From Saussurea involucrata (Eukaryota; Streptophyta; Magnoliopsida; Asterales; Asteraceae), in contig CM066313.1 of the NCBI GenBank assembly GCA_033807775.1, positions 85,933,484 through 85,997,483 on the forward strand: a stretch of 64,000 nucleotides of DNA. Direction: 5' to 3'. Both the position numbers and the translations under genes were made by a program. Of this stretch, positions 21,501 through 34,375 are shown piece after piece; within the stretch, counting starts at the first letter, position 1, and each line of letters opens with the position of its first letter. Below the pieces are notes generated by a model, which saw only the letters and a list, made by a program, of their open reading frames with translations, did not search any database and was not told the DNA's origin.

Positions 21501-22681
21501 TTAGAGACGCTGAATCCGGGATTGAAGGGATGGCTTGAATGGGTGTGGCAGAGCGTACCACGGAACTTTCCTTCAGCTCTTCAGAATGAGCTGAGGAGTC
21601 TTCAGCATGGGATTGTTGGGGTTGCTCCTTGGTTTTCTTGATCCTTTTGGAATCAAGTGGGGTGTGAGAGTGTTTCCTTTTCTTAGAAGGAGAGGATTGT
21701 GTGGCCGGGGCATCAGCGATGGGTATTGTCGCTGAAGGAGCCACAGAAGTCGAAGAATTAGGGTTAAGAAGAGAGAGAAGGGTAGAGAGACGTACCTCAT
21801 TGTCGACAGGTTTGAAATCGAGCACCTTAGGGCCAACCTGAGAAAGTTTCAGGTCACCCTCTTGAGGATAGCTGTCCTTCAGGCCATATTGGAAGATGGC
21901 GCTGATGAAACGGGGGTAGGGAACCCATGCAGGTCTGTCAGCAGCAGAATCTACTCTTTGTACTAGGTCATCATAAATGATAGATGCCCAGTCAATATGT
22001 AGACCTTTCAGCAGTGCGTATCCCATAGCCTGCTGAGGTTGAGCGGCTTGATCAGAGGAGCCGGTCTTCGCTGTCATGCAGCTGATCAGGTGTGCGAAGA
22101 TGAAATTCATCTCACTGGGCATTTTGGACTTCTTTATCAGCGTCAGCTTCTTCTCGGGCTTCTTGTCCCTTCCAGTTTCCCAGATGTAACCCATTGCGTC
22201 GAGAAAAGCAATTATTTCTTCTCTGTCAGCATGCTTCTTATGGTCAGGGAATGGAACAAACGGTTTTTCTTTGGTAGCATTGGGAAAGTTCAGGGCTTTT
22301 CGAATGATTGCGGGGGTTATCTTAATTGTGCCATACTCAGTATCGCTGAGTATGCAATCGATGGTTTTGGAGGGATCTTTGGCGGAGGGTAGCTGAGTGT
22401 GTCTGGCAGAGTACCAGAACTGGGATAGTAGTAGCTGACCTGCAGGAGGTGTGATGGTCAGGGCTGTTGAAATGCAGCAGTTTTTTCAGGAAATTCACAG
22501 CATCATCCAGATGTGTGACTTTCTTTCGAAGAGGAAACTCGAGAAGCGTAGAGAGGTTGTTGACCTTGGTCCAATCTAGTTGATCCAGCGTGAACTTAAC
22601 CTGAGGGGCTTTGAAGAGATCCACTTCCTCAGAGTCAGCGGAGATGTTCTCAGCGGTAACATTGATCTTTGAAGTTGCCAT
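18573..22681 (-). pseudogene. Copia A env-like gene (two coding blocks, one frameshift)
   Basis: It starts at ATG 22681 (MATSKINVTAENI). A one-base indel in an A-run near 22476-22484 shifts the frame. The correct frame then runs to a TAA at 19945-19947. The product has an N-terminal globular region (FWYSARHT, DCILSDTEYGTIKITPAIIR), a basic KKRKHS/KRIKKTKE stretch that could be a nuclear signal, a long coiled-coil region of seven-residue repeats (TTLKTSVGALEGDMSAVKT) and an acidic tail. After a candidate 139-nt intron (19953-19815) a second block of 414 codons follows to the stop at 18573, with a charged helix (RRDQLPSVPPKFKISKAEYQ) and GPIIRNETGIGFSRAEVLGP. The function of env-like SIRE proteins is not established. 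I see no clear membrane segment, so envelope is only a positional name. Confidence 0.75.
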
Positions 22682-22685
22682 TTCT

Positions 22686-23353
22686 CTGTATTATCAGTTC
22701 AACCAAAGATGTTAACAAATGAGAATTGTCTTAATATGGAAAGAATTTCCATTAAGATGGTTCGAAATTTGTCCATTTCATTCAGACAAAAATGTCTTAA
22801 TGAAGATTAGGGTTTTTCTTGATTTTTGACAGAAAGGTAAAACCCATTTTAATCTTGTATTCCAGTTTCAAAAAAATGGAATACGAATGAAGAACAAGTT
22901 TAAGATTTTTGCATTTAAACTTGAAGAACAACCATGAAATGGTTGTGTTCATAAAACCATGAAAGAAATGATTTTAATTTACAAAGTTCTTTTGTTTGAT
23001 CTTGTTAAAACAATGAGAAGATCGAAAACAAGTTATACGCATTTGGTAATAGATAAGAACATATTAACCTTGATGTTTTGAAGAAGAAGATGATGAACAG
23101 TTCTTGAAGTTTTTAAGAGCACAAATGCAACAGAGGATTCTTTCTTGCGGAGGAAGATTTGATCGTGTAAAAAACAAATATAAACCAAGAGTTTGTTTAT
23201 ATAGAGAGTTTTTAGAGAGAGAAAACCTTGAGCGGGAAAAGGTTTTCATCATGACACGGACACGTGTTTGCATTTGATTGGAAGTTTGAACGAAACGTGC
23301 AAACGTGTGTCAGAAAGAAATCGTGCCTAGTGTTATCCGTTGCAATGACGTCA
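22686..23353 (-). promoter_or_regulatory. Copia A internal promoter-like region and 5'-UTR intron
   Basis: Upstream of the env-like ATG, in minus orientation, are TGACGTCA (23346-23353), a CACGTG G-box (23261-23266) and TATATAAA (23196-23203). A candidate intron then runs from an AAG/GT donor at 23068 to a TACAG acceptor at 22686 (383 nt), just before the ATG. Element C has the same motifs in the same order and an intron of the same length. This is inference from motifs; no transcript is known to me. Confidence 0.5.
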
Positions 23354-23688
23354 CAACTGTCCTTTCACATTCTTTTAGGATGTCTCTGAGGTTTTGAAAG
23401 CTCAGGGACTCTTTTGAAAAACATGAAGCACTGAATAGAAAATATCAGTGAAGGTTTAAAGAACTTTCAAAATATCGCTGTTAAGGAAGAGATATTCAGC
23501 GATGCATTTGTTTTGAAATCTTGCATTTACATGCGATTGTCAGAGAGAGAAAACATACCTGGATATCAGTTTAACCGAGTTTATTCAGAGAGAAGATGAT
23601 GAAATGGATTATATAAGTTGATTTTATCCCGAAGGCTATACAAGTTTGTATAAACGTGTCGCTGATCAAATGTGAACCGCTGAAGATT

Positions 23689-26600
23689 TTACCCTTCAAA
23701 GTCCAGCATTCCAAGATCGCTGATGAGAAAGTTGAATCTTGTCTCATCAAGAGGTTTGGTAAATAAATCAGCTAACTGATAATCAGTTGGGATAAAATGA
23801 AGTTCTATATCACCATTCATCACATGATCTCTGATAAAATGATATCTGATTTCTATGTGTTTTGTCTTTGAGTGTAGCACTGGATTGTTTGCTATAGCGA
23901 TGGCACTAGTGCTGTCGCAATAGATTGGAATTTTGGAGAGCTGAAGATCATAGTCTAGTAGCTGATTTCTCATCCACAAGACTTGAGAACAACAGCTTCC
24001 AGCGGCTACATATTCAGCTTCAGCTGTGGAAGTGGACACTGAGTTTTGCTTCTTACTTGTCCAACTTACCAGCTTTCCACCCAGGAGCTGACATCCTCCT
24101 GTGGTGCTTTTCCTATCCATTTTGCAACCTGAAAAATCACTGTCTGAATAGGCGGTTAGATCGAATCCTGAGTCTTTGGGATACCAAAGACCTAGATTCG
24201 CTGTACCCTTAAGATATCGAAAGATTCGCTTTACAGCTTTCATATGGGATATCTTAGGTTCAGCTTGATATCGTGCGCATAAGCATGTTGCAAACATAAT
24301 ATCGGGTCGGCTAGCTGTAAGATACAATAGTGAGCCGATCATCCCACGGTACAGCGTGACATTGACAGGAACACCCTTTGTGTCCTTATCAAGTGTCAGC
24401 GGTGGTGCCATAGGGGTTTTCATAGCTGAACTTTCAGTTAAGTCGAATTTCTTCAGCATATCTTTAACATATTTTCCCTGATTTATAAAAGTTCCTTTTT
24501 CAGTTTGCTTAATCTGAAGACCAAGGAAATATGTTAGTTCACCCATCATGCTCATTTTATACTCATCTTTCATTCTATCAGCGAAACGAGTACAAAGCTC
24601 AGGGTTAGTAGAACCAAATATAATGTCATCAACATATATTTGAACTAAAATGATATGACCTTTCACTTTTCTAAAAAAAGAGTTTTGTCAATCTTACCTC
24701 TCTCAAATTTTTCAATATGGAGATAAGTAGAGAGAGTATCATACCATGCACGAGGAGCTTGCTTTAAGCCAAAAAGTGCCTTGTCCAGTTTATAAACGTA
24801 ACCTGGACGCTTAGGATCTGAGAATCCTGGAGGTTGTTCCACATAAACTTCTTCATTCAGCTTTCCATTCAGAAACGCTGACTTGACATCCATCTGATGT
24901 ACAATGAAGTTTTTGTGTACAGCATATGCTAAGAAAAGACGAATAGATTCAAGTCTTGCTACTGGAGCAAAAGTTTCGTCATAATCTATGCCTTCCTCTT
25001 GCCTGTATCCCTGAGCAACAAGACGAGCTTTGTTGCGAGTTACAGTACCATGTTCGTCCAACTTGTTTCGATAGACCCATTTAGTGCCTATCACCGTTTT
25101 GTCAGTTGGTCTACGAACGAGTTTCCAAACCTTGTTTCTTTCGAATTCAGTCAGCTCTTCTTGCATAGCGCTGACCCAGTTTGGATCTCTGAGGGCATCA
25201 TCTATTTTCTTTGGTTCAGTTAGAGAAATAAAGTTAACAAATAAACAAATATTACCTGCACTTCTACGAGTCTGAATACCAGCGTTTGGATCACCAAGAA
25301 TTTGATCGATTGGGTGATTTACAGTCCATCGCTGAGCCGGAGCATACGTCGCTGACTCAGTCTGAACTGGAGAAACTGAAGATGAGGCTTCAGCTACTTC
25401 TGGATTATCAGCTAAGAGAGGAATGTTTGCATTTGTCACTTCATTCACTGATTGTTGAGAAATAGATGGAATGTCTGAGACATTTGGATCAACTGCAGGT
25501 ATAGTGTTTATAGGAACAGCTGAGACCCATGATGTTTCAGCTTCACTATTCTGCATGTTTGGAATGATAGTAGGACTATCATCTTCTACTGGATGAGCAT
25601 GAGGAGTGGGAATATCTTCTGAATCACCAAGATGAGAAAACATCCATTGATTCAGTTCTTCTGTATCAGCGTTCGGTTTAGAGTTCGCTGAACGGGATTC
25701 GTCAAACGTGACGTGAATAGTTTCTTCTACAGTTTGTCTTCTACGGTTGAAGACTCTGAAGGCTTTGGAGACTGAGGAGTATCCAAGAAAGATTCCATCA
25801 TCAGCCTTAGGATCAAACTTTCCAAGGGCATCTCTGTTGTTCAGTATGAAACACTGACATCCAAAGATGTGAAGAAAGTTGATTGAAGGCTTTCTCCCAT
25901 GAAAGAGTTCATAGGCTGTCTTTTTTAATCTTTTAACTATCAGCGACCTGTTTTGCGTAAAACAAGCAGTGTTGACAGCTTCTGCCCAAAACTGAGTAGG
26001 CAGGTGAGAATCGCTGAGCATTGAACGTGCAACTTCAATAATTGTTCTATTTCTTCTTTCAGCGACTCCATTTTGTTGCGGTGTTCTCACTGACGAAAAG
26101 TTGTGAGAAATACCCTTACTCTCAAGGAAGGAATCAAGAGAACTGTTTTTGAATTCAGTTCCATGATCACTCCTTATTGAGCGAACAGTCATATTGTTCA
26201 GAGTTTCCATCTTCCGAACAAAGGTGATGAGTTCTTCAGGGGTGTCACTCTTAGAACGGAGAAACATTACCCAAGTGTAACGAGAGAATTCATCAACTAT
26301 GACCAGCGTATATTTCTTTCCAGCGATGGATTGTTTGTTAACTGGGCCAAACAAATCCATATGGAGTAGTTGTAGAGGAGATGACACTGAGGAGACTTGC
26401 TTTGACTTGAAGCTTGCCTTGGTCTGCTTCCCTTTTTCACACGCTGAACATAAAGACTCTTTGGCGTATGAATGCTGAGGTAGACCAGTGACTAACTCTT
26501 TGGAGGAAAGAATATCCAGTGTCTTGAAATTTAGATGCGAGAGCCTCTTGTGCCATAGCCAGTTGACATCAGAAGATGCCTTTGAGAAGAAACAGGAGTT

Positions 26601-28250
26601 CTCAGTGGTTGTTGAGTCCATGTTTATTACATAAACATTTTCCAAACGATAACCGCTGAGAGCTATCTTCTCCTTTTTGTCAGAGACAAAGCATGATTCC
26701 TTAGTAAAAATTACTTTGTTATCCATGTCGCAAAGCTGACTGATGCTTAGAAGATTATGTTTCAGTCCTTCAACATATGCAACTCTTCTGAAGGAGGTTG
26801 TACCATTTGAAAGTACACCATACCCTCGGGTATGTCCTTTTCCATTTCCACCGAAAGTCACAGAGGGACCTTTCTCTTCCTTGTATTCAGCGAGCAGGCT
26901 TTTCTTACCAGTCATGTGTCTAGAGCATCCGCTATCGAGATACCAGATACCCTTCTTAACCTGAATGGTAGATGTTGAAGTGGAGGGAATGTCTGAACTT
27001 TCTTCCTCTTCTTCAATCTTAGCCATGAGACATTGATTTGCTTCATCATCTTCAGAATCAGATGATGATGCTTCTTCATCAGAAGCAGCCCAATCATAGT
27101 CAGCCATCAGGCCTTTTCCTTTCTTCTTAAAGCTTTTCACCTTTGCATACTTCTCCTTCAGCTTTGAGTATTTGTCATCTTTATTCCTTGGAACAAAGGA
27201 TTTCTTTGTAAAAGCTGAAGGTCTCATGATTTTCTTTGACCTGCACTCATTAGCGAAATGACCTGTCTTTTCGCAGTTGAAACAAGTAGCAGTAGCCTTA
27301 TCAACAAAAGCTGATGTTTTAGGCTTGTCAGCTATGGAAAGAGGTTTGTTCTTTCTAAACATTTTCTTCTTGGCGAATCTCCTGAACTTTTTAGTTAGGA
27401 GAGCCAAGGATTCATCATCATCTGAAGAATCAGAATCTGATGACCTTTCAGAGTTACTCTCTAACTCAGTGATAGTGACCGAGGGTCGCTGAGTAGAAGG
27501 TTCCTCTGAGATTAAAGCAACAGGGGTGCTTTTGGAATCTTTTACAAGATTCTTCTTAAGATGGCTAGATTGCTCATGATTCAGCAACGTGCCATATAAG
27601 GTAGCAAGGGTCATTGATCTTAGATCCTTTGATAGCTTGAGACACATGGAATAATTGTCCCGGCTTTCAGGTAAACATTCTAGAAACTTTGTCAGCACTT
27701 CAAAGTTAGAATATTCCTTACCAACAGTTTTCAGATCTATAATTAAACAATTAAAACGTTGGTGAACTTCAGAGAGAGTTTCATTCTTACCATAAATGAA
27801 GCTTTCGTATTGTCTTACCAGGTTGATCTTTCTTGAGTCCTGGACTTCAGACGTTCCTTCATATTGAACACATATTGTGTCCCACATGGCTTTTGATGAT
27901 TTCAGGTTCATGACGGAATGGTAGACTTCGTCAGGAAGGGCCATGGATAGTATGGATCTGGCTTTTGTATCTATAGCCACTTTCTTCTTATCTTCGTCAG
28001 TCCATTGATGGATTTCTTTAGGTACCAGCCTTTCTGGAATAGTAGGTCTATTCTCAGTGCCTGGAACTGCAGCATCAAATCTTACGGGGATGAATGGACC
28101 ATTCTCAAGATAGTAAGGCATGGTAGGGTCTACACCTTCTAAGAAGAGTGTCATCCTATTTTTCCATAAGTTGAAGTTATCTCTGGAAAATCTAGGGGGT
28201 TTTGCAAGAGAACCATTGTCTATATAATTTGTGTTTGTGTTGGTGGCCAT
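23689..28250 (-). pseudogene. gag-pol: Copia A gag-pol, fused frame with one frameshift
   Basis: The frame opens at ATG 28250 (MATNTNTNYIDNGSLAKPPR) with the Copia gag domain and one CCHC zinc knuckle (CFNCEKTGHFANEC). It then joins protease (IWYLDSGCSRHMTG) directly. Integrase has its zinc finger and D, D, E residues (MDLFGPV, RSDHGTEF, NGVAERRNR). RT begins normally, but an extra T in a T-run near 24674-24681 shifts the frame just before the active site. The remaining RT (IYVDD) and RNase H (YSDSDFSGCKMDRKSTTGG) continue in the next frame to 23689. Compared with element C, 1137 nt between gag and protease are cleanly missing (junction near 26970), which removes a second CCHC knuckle and the gag stop. 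It cannot make active RT without frameshifting. Confidence 0.9.
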
Positions 28251-28315
28251 TTTCAGATAATAGCAAGGAAGAGAAATATCTTAGATTAGATCTTGTTTAT
28301 GAGATTAAACAAATC

Positions 28316-28329
28316 TGCTCTGATACCAC
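28316..28329 (-). other. Copia A primer binding site
   Basis: The minus strand reads TGGTATCAGAGCAGA two bases after the 5' LTR. This is complementary to the 3' end of plant initiator tRNA-Met, the usual primer for Copia elements. Confidence 0.85.
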
Positions 28330-28330
28330 T

Positions 28331-29305
28331 TGTTGGTCCCGAAGGCCTATACAAGTTTGTAGAAGGAGGGGGGGGGGGGGGGTTGAATACAAACACACAA
28401 ATTTTACTTTTCTAAATTGTTTATTGATAAATCATTAACAATTTACAGCTTGTTGCGGAGACAAGATTAAGGATAAACCTAAATCTAAACAAGTTGGAAC
28501 ACTAAGGTTTCTTGCACTAAGAGAGATAAGGAAATTACTAATAATAACCTATCTGAGATAAGAGATTGAACTTGTCCAGAGTTAGCAAGTTACTTAAAAT
28601 GAAGTGAGTTCATCTCTTTATATACTGCATGCATTTAATTCAAGTCAGTATATACTTTACACGTGTCATCAGCTGGTTGGTTGCATGTCATTGACCTTGG
28701 TTGACAACCTTAGTAGCCGTATGGATGAATAGTGTAGTATCAGAGTGGTTGTACGATTTCAGATATTCGGAGGTTCTTTTCTGACATTTCGTACGGAGGC
28801 GTGCAAGGGTGGTTAAGACAAAAGTACTTTGTACGGAGGACTTCATGATCAGCTTTCGTTGATTCAGCGATTATCATTTACTATTCAGCAGATGATAAAG
28901 TTCAGCGATAGCTGAAGTCTTGTACTTGATACTTCACGTTGAGTGGAAAAATCTGAGTCTTCGCTGATCCGCATCAGTTCATTAGGAGACTTGTCGCTGG
29001 TTCTTGAGCTTGATCTTCGACTTCAGCGTAGAACCTTTGTTGACGTGAAACTTGTCTTCAGGGATCATAAGTAAACAACTAACTTATCAGCGATCATCAT
29101 AATGACTGAACAGACTCAGCGCATTAATGATGAACAGTGTTCGCTGAATGTTTAATTTAAAAGAGCGAGAGTTCCTATCAGCGGTACTGTAAGATCTTAG
29201 TACTTATCAGCGATAGTGAAACTCTGATACATATTGTTTACTTACAATTTTCACTAAGTATATTAGAGAGGGTCATTATCAAATCACTGAGGGTTTGGAT
29301 CAACA
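28331..29305 (-). repeat. Copia A 5' LTR
   Basis: 975 bp. It differs from the 3' LTR mainly by a 15-G instead of a 10-G run and about six substitutions. It holds the promoter (CACGTG, TATA motif) and many CGCTGA/TCAGCG motifs. Confidence 0.9.
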
Positions 29306-29494
29306 GTTTCTTCTTAAAGAATTTGCCATTTGTTCAACTAACACCTCATCGAATTTCATCACCTCCATTGGCGAGTTTAACCTTATATTTCTAGTCTGAA
29401 TCTCGGGTTCTTTCTCCAGGCTTTCGTGGTTATGCTCTCCTTCATAAATCACAACTAGAAGATGGGCATCATCTACACTTCTTTGTACCTGAAA

Positions 29495-31433
29495 TGTAAC
29501 ACCCTAAAATTCAGGGCCAATTTAAACTTCAAAATACACGTGTTATGATCATCAAAATATCAGACTTTTATAAACCAAAGGATCAAAAGTATGTTTCTAT
29601 ATACATAAGATCATCTAACTTAAATAATCTGATCAATCTAATTATACATCACAATAAGATCAACTAGATTATCTAAGGCTTGTCCCCAAAGTCATCAAAA
29701 TATCCTGATCCTTTGATATCACCAAGTCTGATTGTTCTTCAACTGTCATCTCACTTCCCCACTATTTCCCAGAGCCTGCACCTGGTAAGACAATTTAATT
29801 TGAAACATTAGGCTTTCGCCTAGTGAGATTATCCAAATCAAATTAAAATTAAACAACAAAATATCAACAGATATAACAAACCTGTTAACGGCCATCTTAC
29901 CACACCAAGCTCTTATCAACCAAAGGAATCCACCCATTCCTTATTTGTGACTAATTCACCTAGTCATCATCACTATCAACGAGAATTACTATAAATCCCA
30001 CCTGACTTATAAATAACTCTAACTCCCAGAAATTACAGTTTCCAAACCTGCATCTTTCTGATTTAAAATCAAATACTCCACAATAAAGATATCTCATCTT
30101 TCGTTTGAAATGGGAATTACAACTCCAAGTCTGCCATTCCTCATTTCGTTTCCTCCCCATCTTGAATCACTGGTCTCAAATGAGATTTCCTTCTTATCGC
30201 GATCAACAACCACCAGAGACCCTCACAGATGATTCAAGATTCACTCCAACAACTAGAAATACATCCTAACGGTCCCCAGCTAGTAAACGGTTCTCATTAT
30301 ACCGTACTATATGCCCACTAGACCAGATGTAGATTTCTAGCCAACGCCACACAATAAATGTGTATTATCACTCATTCTATTGTATACTAAAGCTATACAA
30401 TTCAACATATATTCTATATCTCTATGTACAGAGTATTAAATTCAACGATTATCCCCACTTTGCTATTTAGCATCGGGGATCAATACTTCAACAATTAACT
30501 ATGGCTCCGGACTTATAATTAAGTCATTACAATTCAATATATCATGGTTTTTACATCAACAACAGAGTTATAAACATATAACAATTATCATATTCATATC
30601 AGATTGCATGTCACATAACAGCCTCAAAATGCTACTGGAAGTCAAAAACTTTTCGCAAGCTACTGTAGCGAAAACTACACTTTTCGCAAGCCAAGGCTGC
30701 GAAAACTTCACTTTTCGCAACCCACAGTTGCGAAAACCCCACTTCTCGCAACCCTCTATTGCGACAACTTCACTTTTCGCAACCAACTGTTGCGAAAAGT
30801 TCTACTTTGCGCAACCCTCTATTACGAAAAGTTACTGTTCATCGTCACTTCCATTTTTGATTCAGTTCTCTACTGTTCATTAAGCTTACCATTTCTTAAT
30901 CCAATCATACCAGTGTTATTAAATACAAGTATAGTATATCTATAACACTTTTAATTGCTTAATTTTAACAAGAATGAATAACTCACCTGGGTAAACTTGA
31001 ACACAGTAAACTTCCAGTCCAAATGGCTTAATCAACAGCTTAATCCCAGTCTGAACACAATACTATAACTTAAATTCATGGAGATGAATGATTATAACTC
31101 AGAAAGTAAGTTCTTACCACAATAATCACCAAAATGCTTTCTCTTCTTTTCTTCTTTTCTTCCTCTCGTCTACTTCTCTCGCTATTTCTCTGTTTCTTTC
31201 TATAACTTTTCTTTTTAGACAATTAAACAAAGGAAATCAGTATTTTCTAATACTGATTCCTCCTAGTATGACACCTCTCATTTAAAACATGAGTCATTAA
31301 CTAGGTTTCCAAAATAAACCCCAAACTTCCAAATAATTCAATTTAACCCTCCAAGTTAATTTCTTCACAATAAATTATATCAAAATACAAATTATATCTT
31401 ATTAATTTACAATAGAAATTTCGGGTTGTTACA
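29495..31433 (-). repeat. Gypsy B 3' LTR
   Basis: 1939 bp, TG...CA. It contains a six-unit inverted-repeat array at 30649-30834. Open frames inside it are not genes. Confidence 0.9.
30649..30834. repeat. TTTTCGCAA/TTGCGAAAA hairpin array in LTR
   Basis: Six tandem units of 31-32 bp. Each starts with TTTTCGCAA (or a variant) and ends with TTGCGAAAA (or a variant), so each can fold into a small hairpin. The same array is in the other LTR at 37557-37742. Confidence 0.9.
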
Positions 31434-31450
31434 ATACTCCCCAACTTAAA
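31434..31450 (-). other. Gypsy B polypurine tract
   Basis: The minus strand reads TTAAGTTGGGGAGTAT just before the 3' LTR, a usual plant Gypsy polypurine tract. Confidence 0.65.
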
Positions 31451-31472
31451 AGGATTTCGTCCCCGAAATCAA

Positions 31473-34375
31473 CTAAGCAAACAATTGAGGGTATCGCTTC
31501 TTCATTTCTTCCTCCGACTCTAAAGTCACATTACTGCCCCGATGATGTTTCCATCGTACTTTCAACATAGGCACCTCTTTGCCGTTTCTTAACTTCCGAA
31601 CCGATCTTTCTAGAATCGCTTCTGGTTCTTCAACACATTGACTCTTCTCGTCCACCTTGACATCAGTTATCGGAATCACATCTTGTTCTTCGGCTAAACA
31701 CCTCCGAAGATAACATACATGAAACACATCGTGAATTCCTTCCAATTCAGGCGGAAGATCTAGCTGATAAGCTTGTTGACCAACTCTTTTAGTGATGACA
31801 AAAGGTCCTAGAAAACGAGGACTTAACTTCCCACGCTTTCCAAAACGAATTACACCTTTCCACGGAGATACTTTTAGCATAACGCGCTCCCCAACTTGGA
31901 ATTCTATTGGTCTTCTTTTTAAATCAGCATAACTCTTTTGTCTATCCTGAGCCGCTTTCATATGTTGTCGGATTTCTTTTATTTTATCAGACGTTTGTTG
32001 CACCATTTCTGGTCCAGCAAACTGTTTCTCTCCAGCTTCTAGCCAACACACTGGAGTTCTACACTTTCTACCATACAAGGCTTCAAACGGTGCTCTTCCG
32101 ATACTAGAATGATAACTATTGTTATACGCAAATTCCACCAATGGCAAGTGCGTATCCCAGTTACCTCCAAAATCTAGTATACAAGCTCTAAGCATATCTT
32201 CTAATGTCTGAATAGTTCTTTCACTTTGACCGTCGGTTTGCGGATGATACGCGGTACTCAAATTCAATTTCGTACCCAACTCCTCTTGGAGTGACTGCCA
32301 AAATCTTGACGTAAACCGACTATCACGATCTGAAACAATAGACACTGGAATACCATGTCTTGACACCACTTCGTCAATATACAATTTTTCTAGCTTTTCT
32401 ATCGGTGAAGCTTCTTTCATTGCCAAGAAATGAGCACTCTTTGTCAGCCTGTCAACGATTACCCATATTGTGTCGTTACCCCTTTGCGTCTTAGGTAACT
32501 TCGTCACGAAATCCATGGTAATCTTGTCCCATTTCCATTCCGGAATTTCCAAAGATTGAAAACTTCCGTATGGCTTTTGATGTTCAACTTTAACTAAGGA
32601 ACAGGTTCCACACTTTTCTACACATCTAGCCACATCCAACTTCATGGTTGGCCACCAGTAATGTAGTTTCAGGTCTCTATACATTTTTGTACTTCCGGGG
32701 TGAATGGAATACTTAGATTTGTGAGCATCTTCCAGAATTAACTCTCTATTCCCACCTAATCTTGGTACCCAAACACGACCTCGAAACAACTTCACCCCAC
32801 GGCTATCTTCCGTCAATTGAAATCGTTGCTTGACCATAACCTCATCTTTTAAGTCTTCTTCCAAAAGAGCTTCCATCTGAGCAGCCTTTATTCTTTCAAT
32901 CAAACTTGAAATCACATCAATTCGAGCATTTGTCGACTTCAGACAGCCACTATACTCCTTTCTACTTAAAGCGTCGGCCACTACATTTGCTTTACCAGGA
33001 TGGTAATGCAATTCACAATCGTAGTCTTTAAGTAGCTCCAACCACCTTCTCTGTCTCATATTTAATTCTTTCTGATCAAAGACATGCTTTAAACTCTTAT
33101 GATCAGTATAAAGAGTACACTTCGTACCGTACAGATAATGACGCCATAGCTTCAAAGCAAAAACCACCGCTGCTAACTCCAAATCATGGGTAGGATAATT
33201 CTTCTCATGTTCTTTCAATTGCCTTGATGCATAAGCAATCACCTTGCCTCTTTGCATCAATACACATCCTAGTCCCATCTTTGAAGCATCACTATACACT
33301 ACAAAATCATCTGTACCTTCAGGCAGTGCTAAAATAGGTGCTTCACACAACTTTTGTCTTAAAGTCTTGAAAGCTGATTCTTGCTTTTCGGTCCAAACAA
33401 ACTTTACATTTTTACGAGTTAACACGGTCAAAGCAGAAGCAATCTTTGAGAAATCTTGAATAAACCTCCGATAATACCCGGCCAAACCCAAGAAACTTCT
33501 GATTTCAGATGCATTCTTTGGAGTTTCCCAATTCATCATTGCTTCTATTTTGGATGGATCCACTTTCACCCCTTCAGCTGAAATTACATGACCCATAAAT
33601 TGTACTTCTTCTAGCCAAAATTCACATTTCGAGAATTTTGCATACAACTTCTCCTTTCTTAGTACTTCCAAAACTTCCTGAAGATGACACTCGTGATCAT
33701 TTTCATTCTTTGAATAGACTAGTATGTCATCAATAAAGACAATGACAAATTTGTCTAGAAATGACCGACACACTCTATTCATCAGATCCATGAATATAGC
33801 TGGAGCGTTAGTCAATCCAAATGGCATCACCAGAAATTCATAATGCCCATATCTCGTCCTGAAAGCAGTCTTCGGAATATCTTCATCCCTTACTCGTATT
33901 TGATGATACCCCGACCTCAGATCAATCTTAGAAAAACATCCTGCACCTTGCAATTGATCAAACAAGTCATCAATTCGTGGCAACGGATACTTGTTCTTAA
34001 TTGTCACCTTATTCAATTCTCGGTAATCTATACACATTCTCATACTTCCATCTTTCTTCTTAACAAACAGTACCGGAGCTCCCCAAGGTGAAGAACTCGG
34101 TCTGATATAACCTTTGTCTAATAACTCCTGCAATTGTGACATCATCTCTTTCATTTCTGCCGGTGCTAAACGATACGGCGCACGAGCTATTGGTGTTGCT
34201 CCAGGAATTAGATCAATACGGAACTCTACTTGCCTTTCCAAAGGTAAACCTGGAAGATCATCCAGGAATACATCTGGAAAATCACGTACTACTTTAATGT
34301 CTTGTATCTGCTTCTTTTCTGCCTTAGCGTCCAGAACATATGTCAAATATGACAAACATCCTTTTGCTAAACACT
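31473..34375 (-). CDS. pol: Gypsy B pol: RT, RNase H, integrase, chromodomain-like tail
   Basis: About 960 codons are open. RT has VLFVKKKDGSMRMCIDYREL, the LPRIDDLFDQL block and the active site FIDDILVYSKN. RNase H starts FVVYSDASKMGLG. Integrase has the HHCC finger (HPGSTKMYRDLKLHYWWP, CGTCSLVK), then MDFVTKLPKT, IVSDRDSRFTS and the glutamate in DGQSERTIQTLEDML. The C-terminus (LRNGKEVPMLKVRWKHHRG, EEMKKRYPQLF) resembles a chromodomain of Tekay/Del chromoviruses, with the usual ATWE replaced by VTLE. All catalytic residues are present. The first ATG of this frame is at 34355, inside the end of gag-protease and in a different frame, so expression needs frameshifting or the link is broken. 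Confidence 0.85.

Larger units (their letters stand above)
17339..29305 (-). mobile_element. SIRE-like Ty1/Copia retrotransposon A, complete with defects
   Basis: The element has TG...CA LTRs and is flanked by a 5-bp target duplication GTTTC (17334-17338 and 29306-29310). The order on the minus strand is 5' LTR (29305-28331), PBS, gag-pol (28250-23689), a 1-kb spacer with promoter-like motifs, an env-like frame (22681-18573), PPT and 3' LTR (18306-17339). An extra long ORF after pol in a Copia element is the mark of the SIRE/Maximus lineage. The LTRs differ by about six substitutions and a G-run length, so insertion is recent. Two single-base frameshifts (RT and env-like) and loss of a gag segment make it non-autonomous. 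Confidence 0.85.

Noticed and set aside
30608..30883. 91-codon frame in the Gypsy B LTR (also at 37516-37791)
   Set aside because: It is the hairpin repeat array in both LTRs and not a gene.
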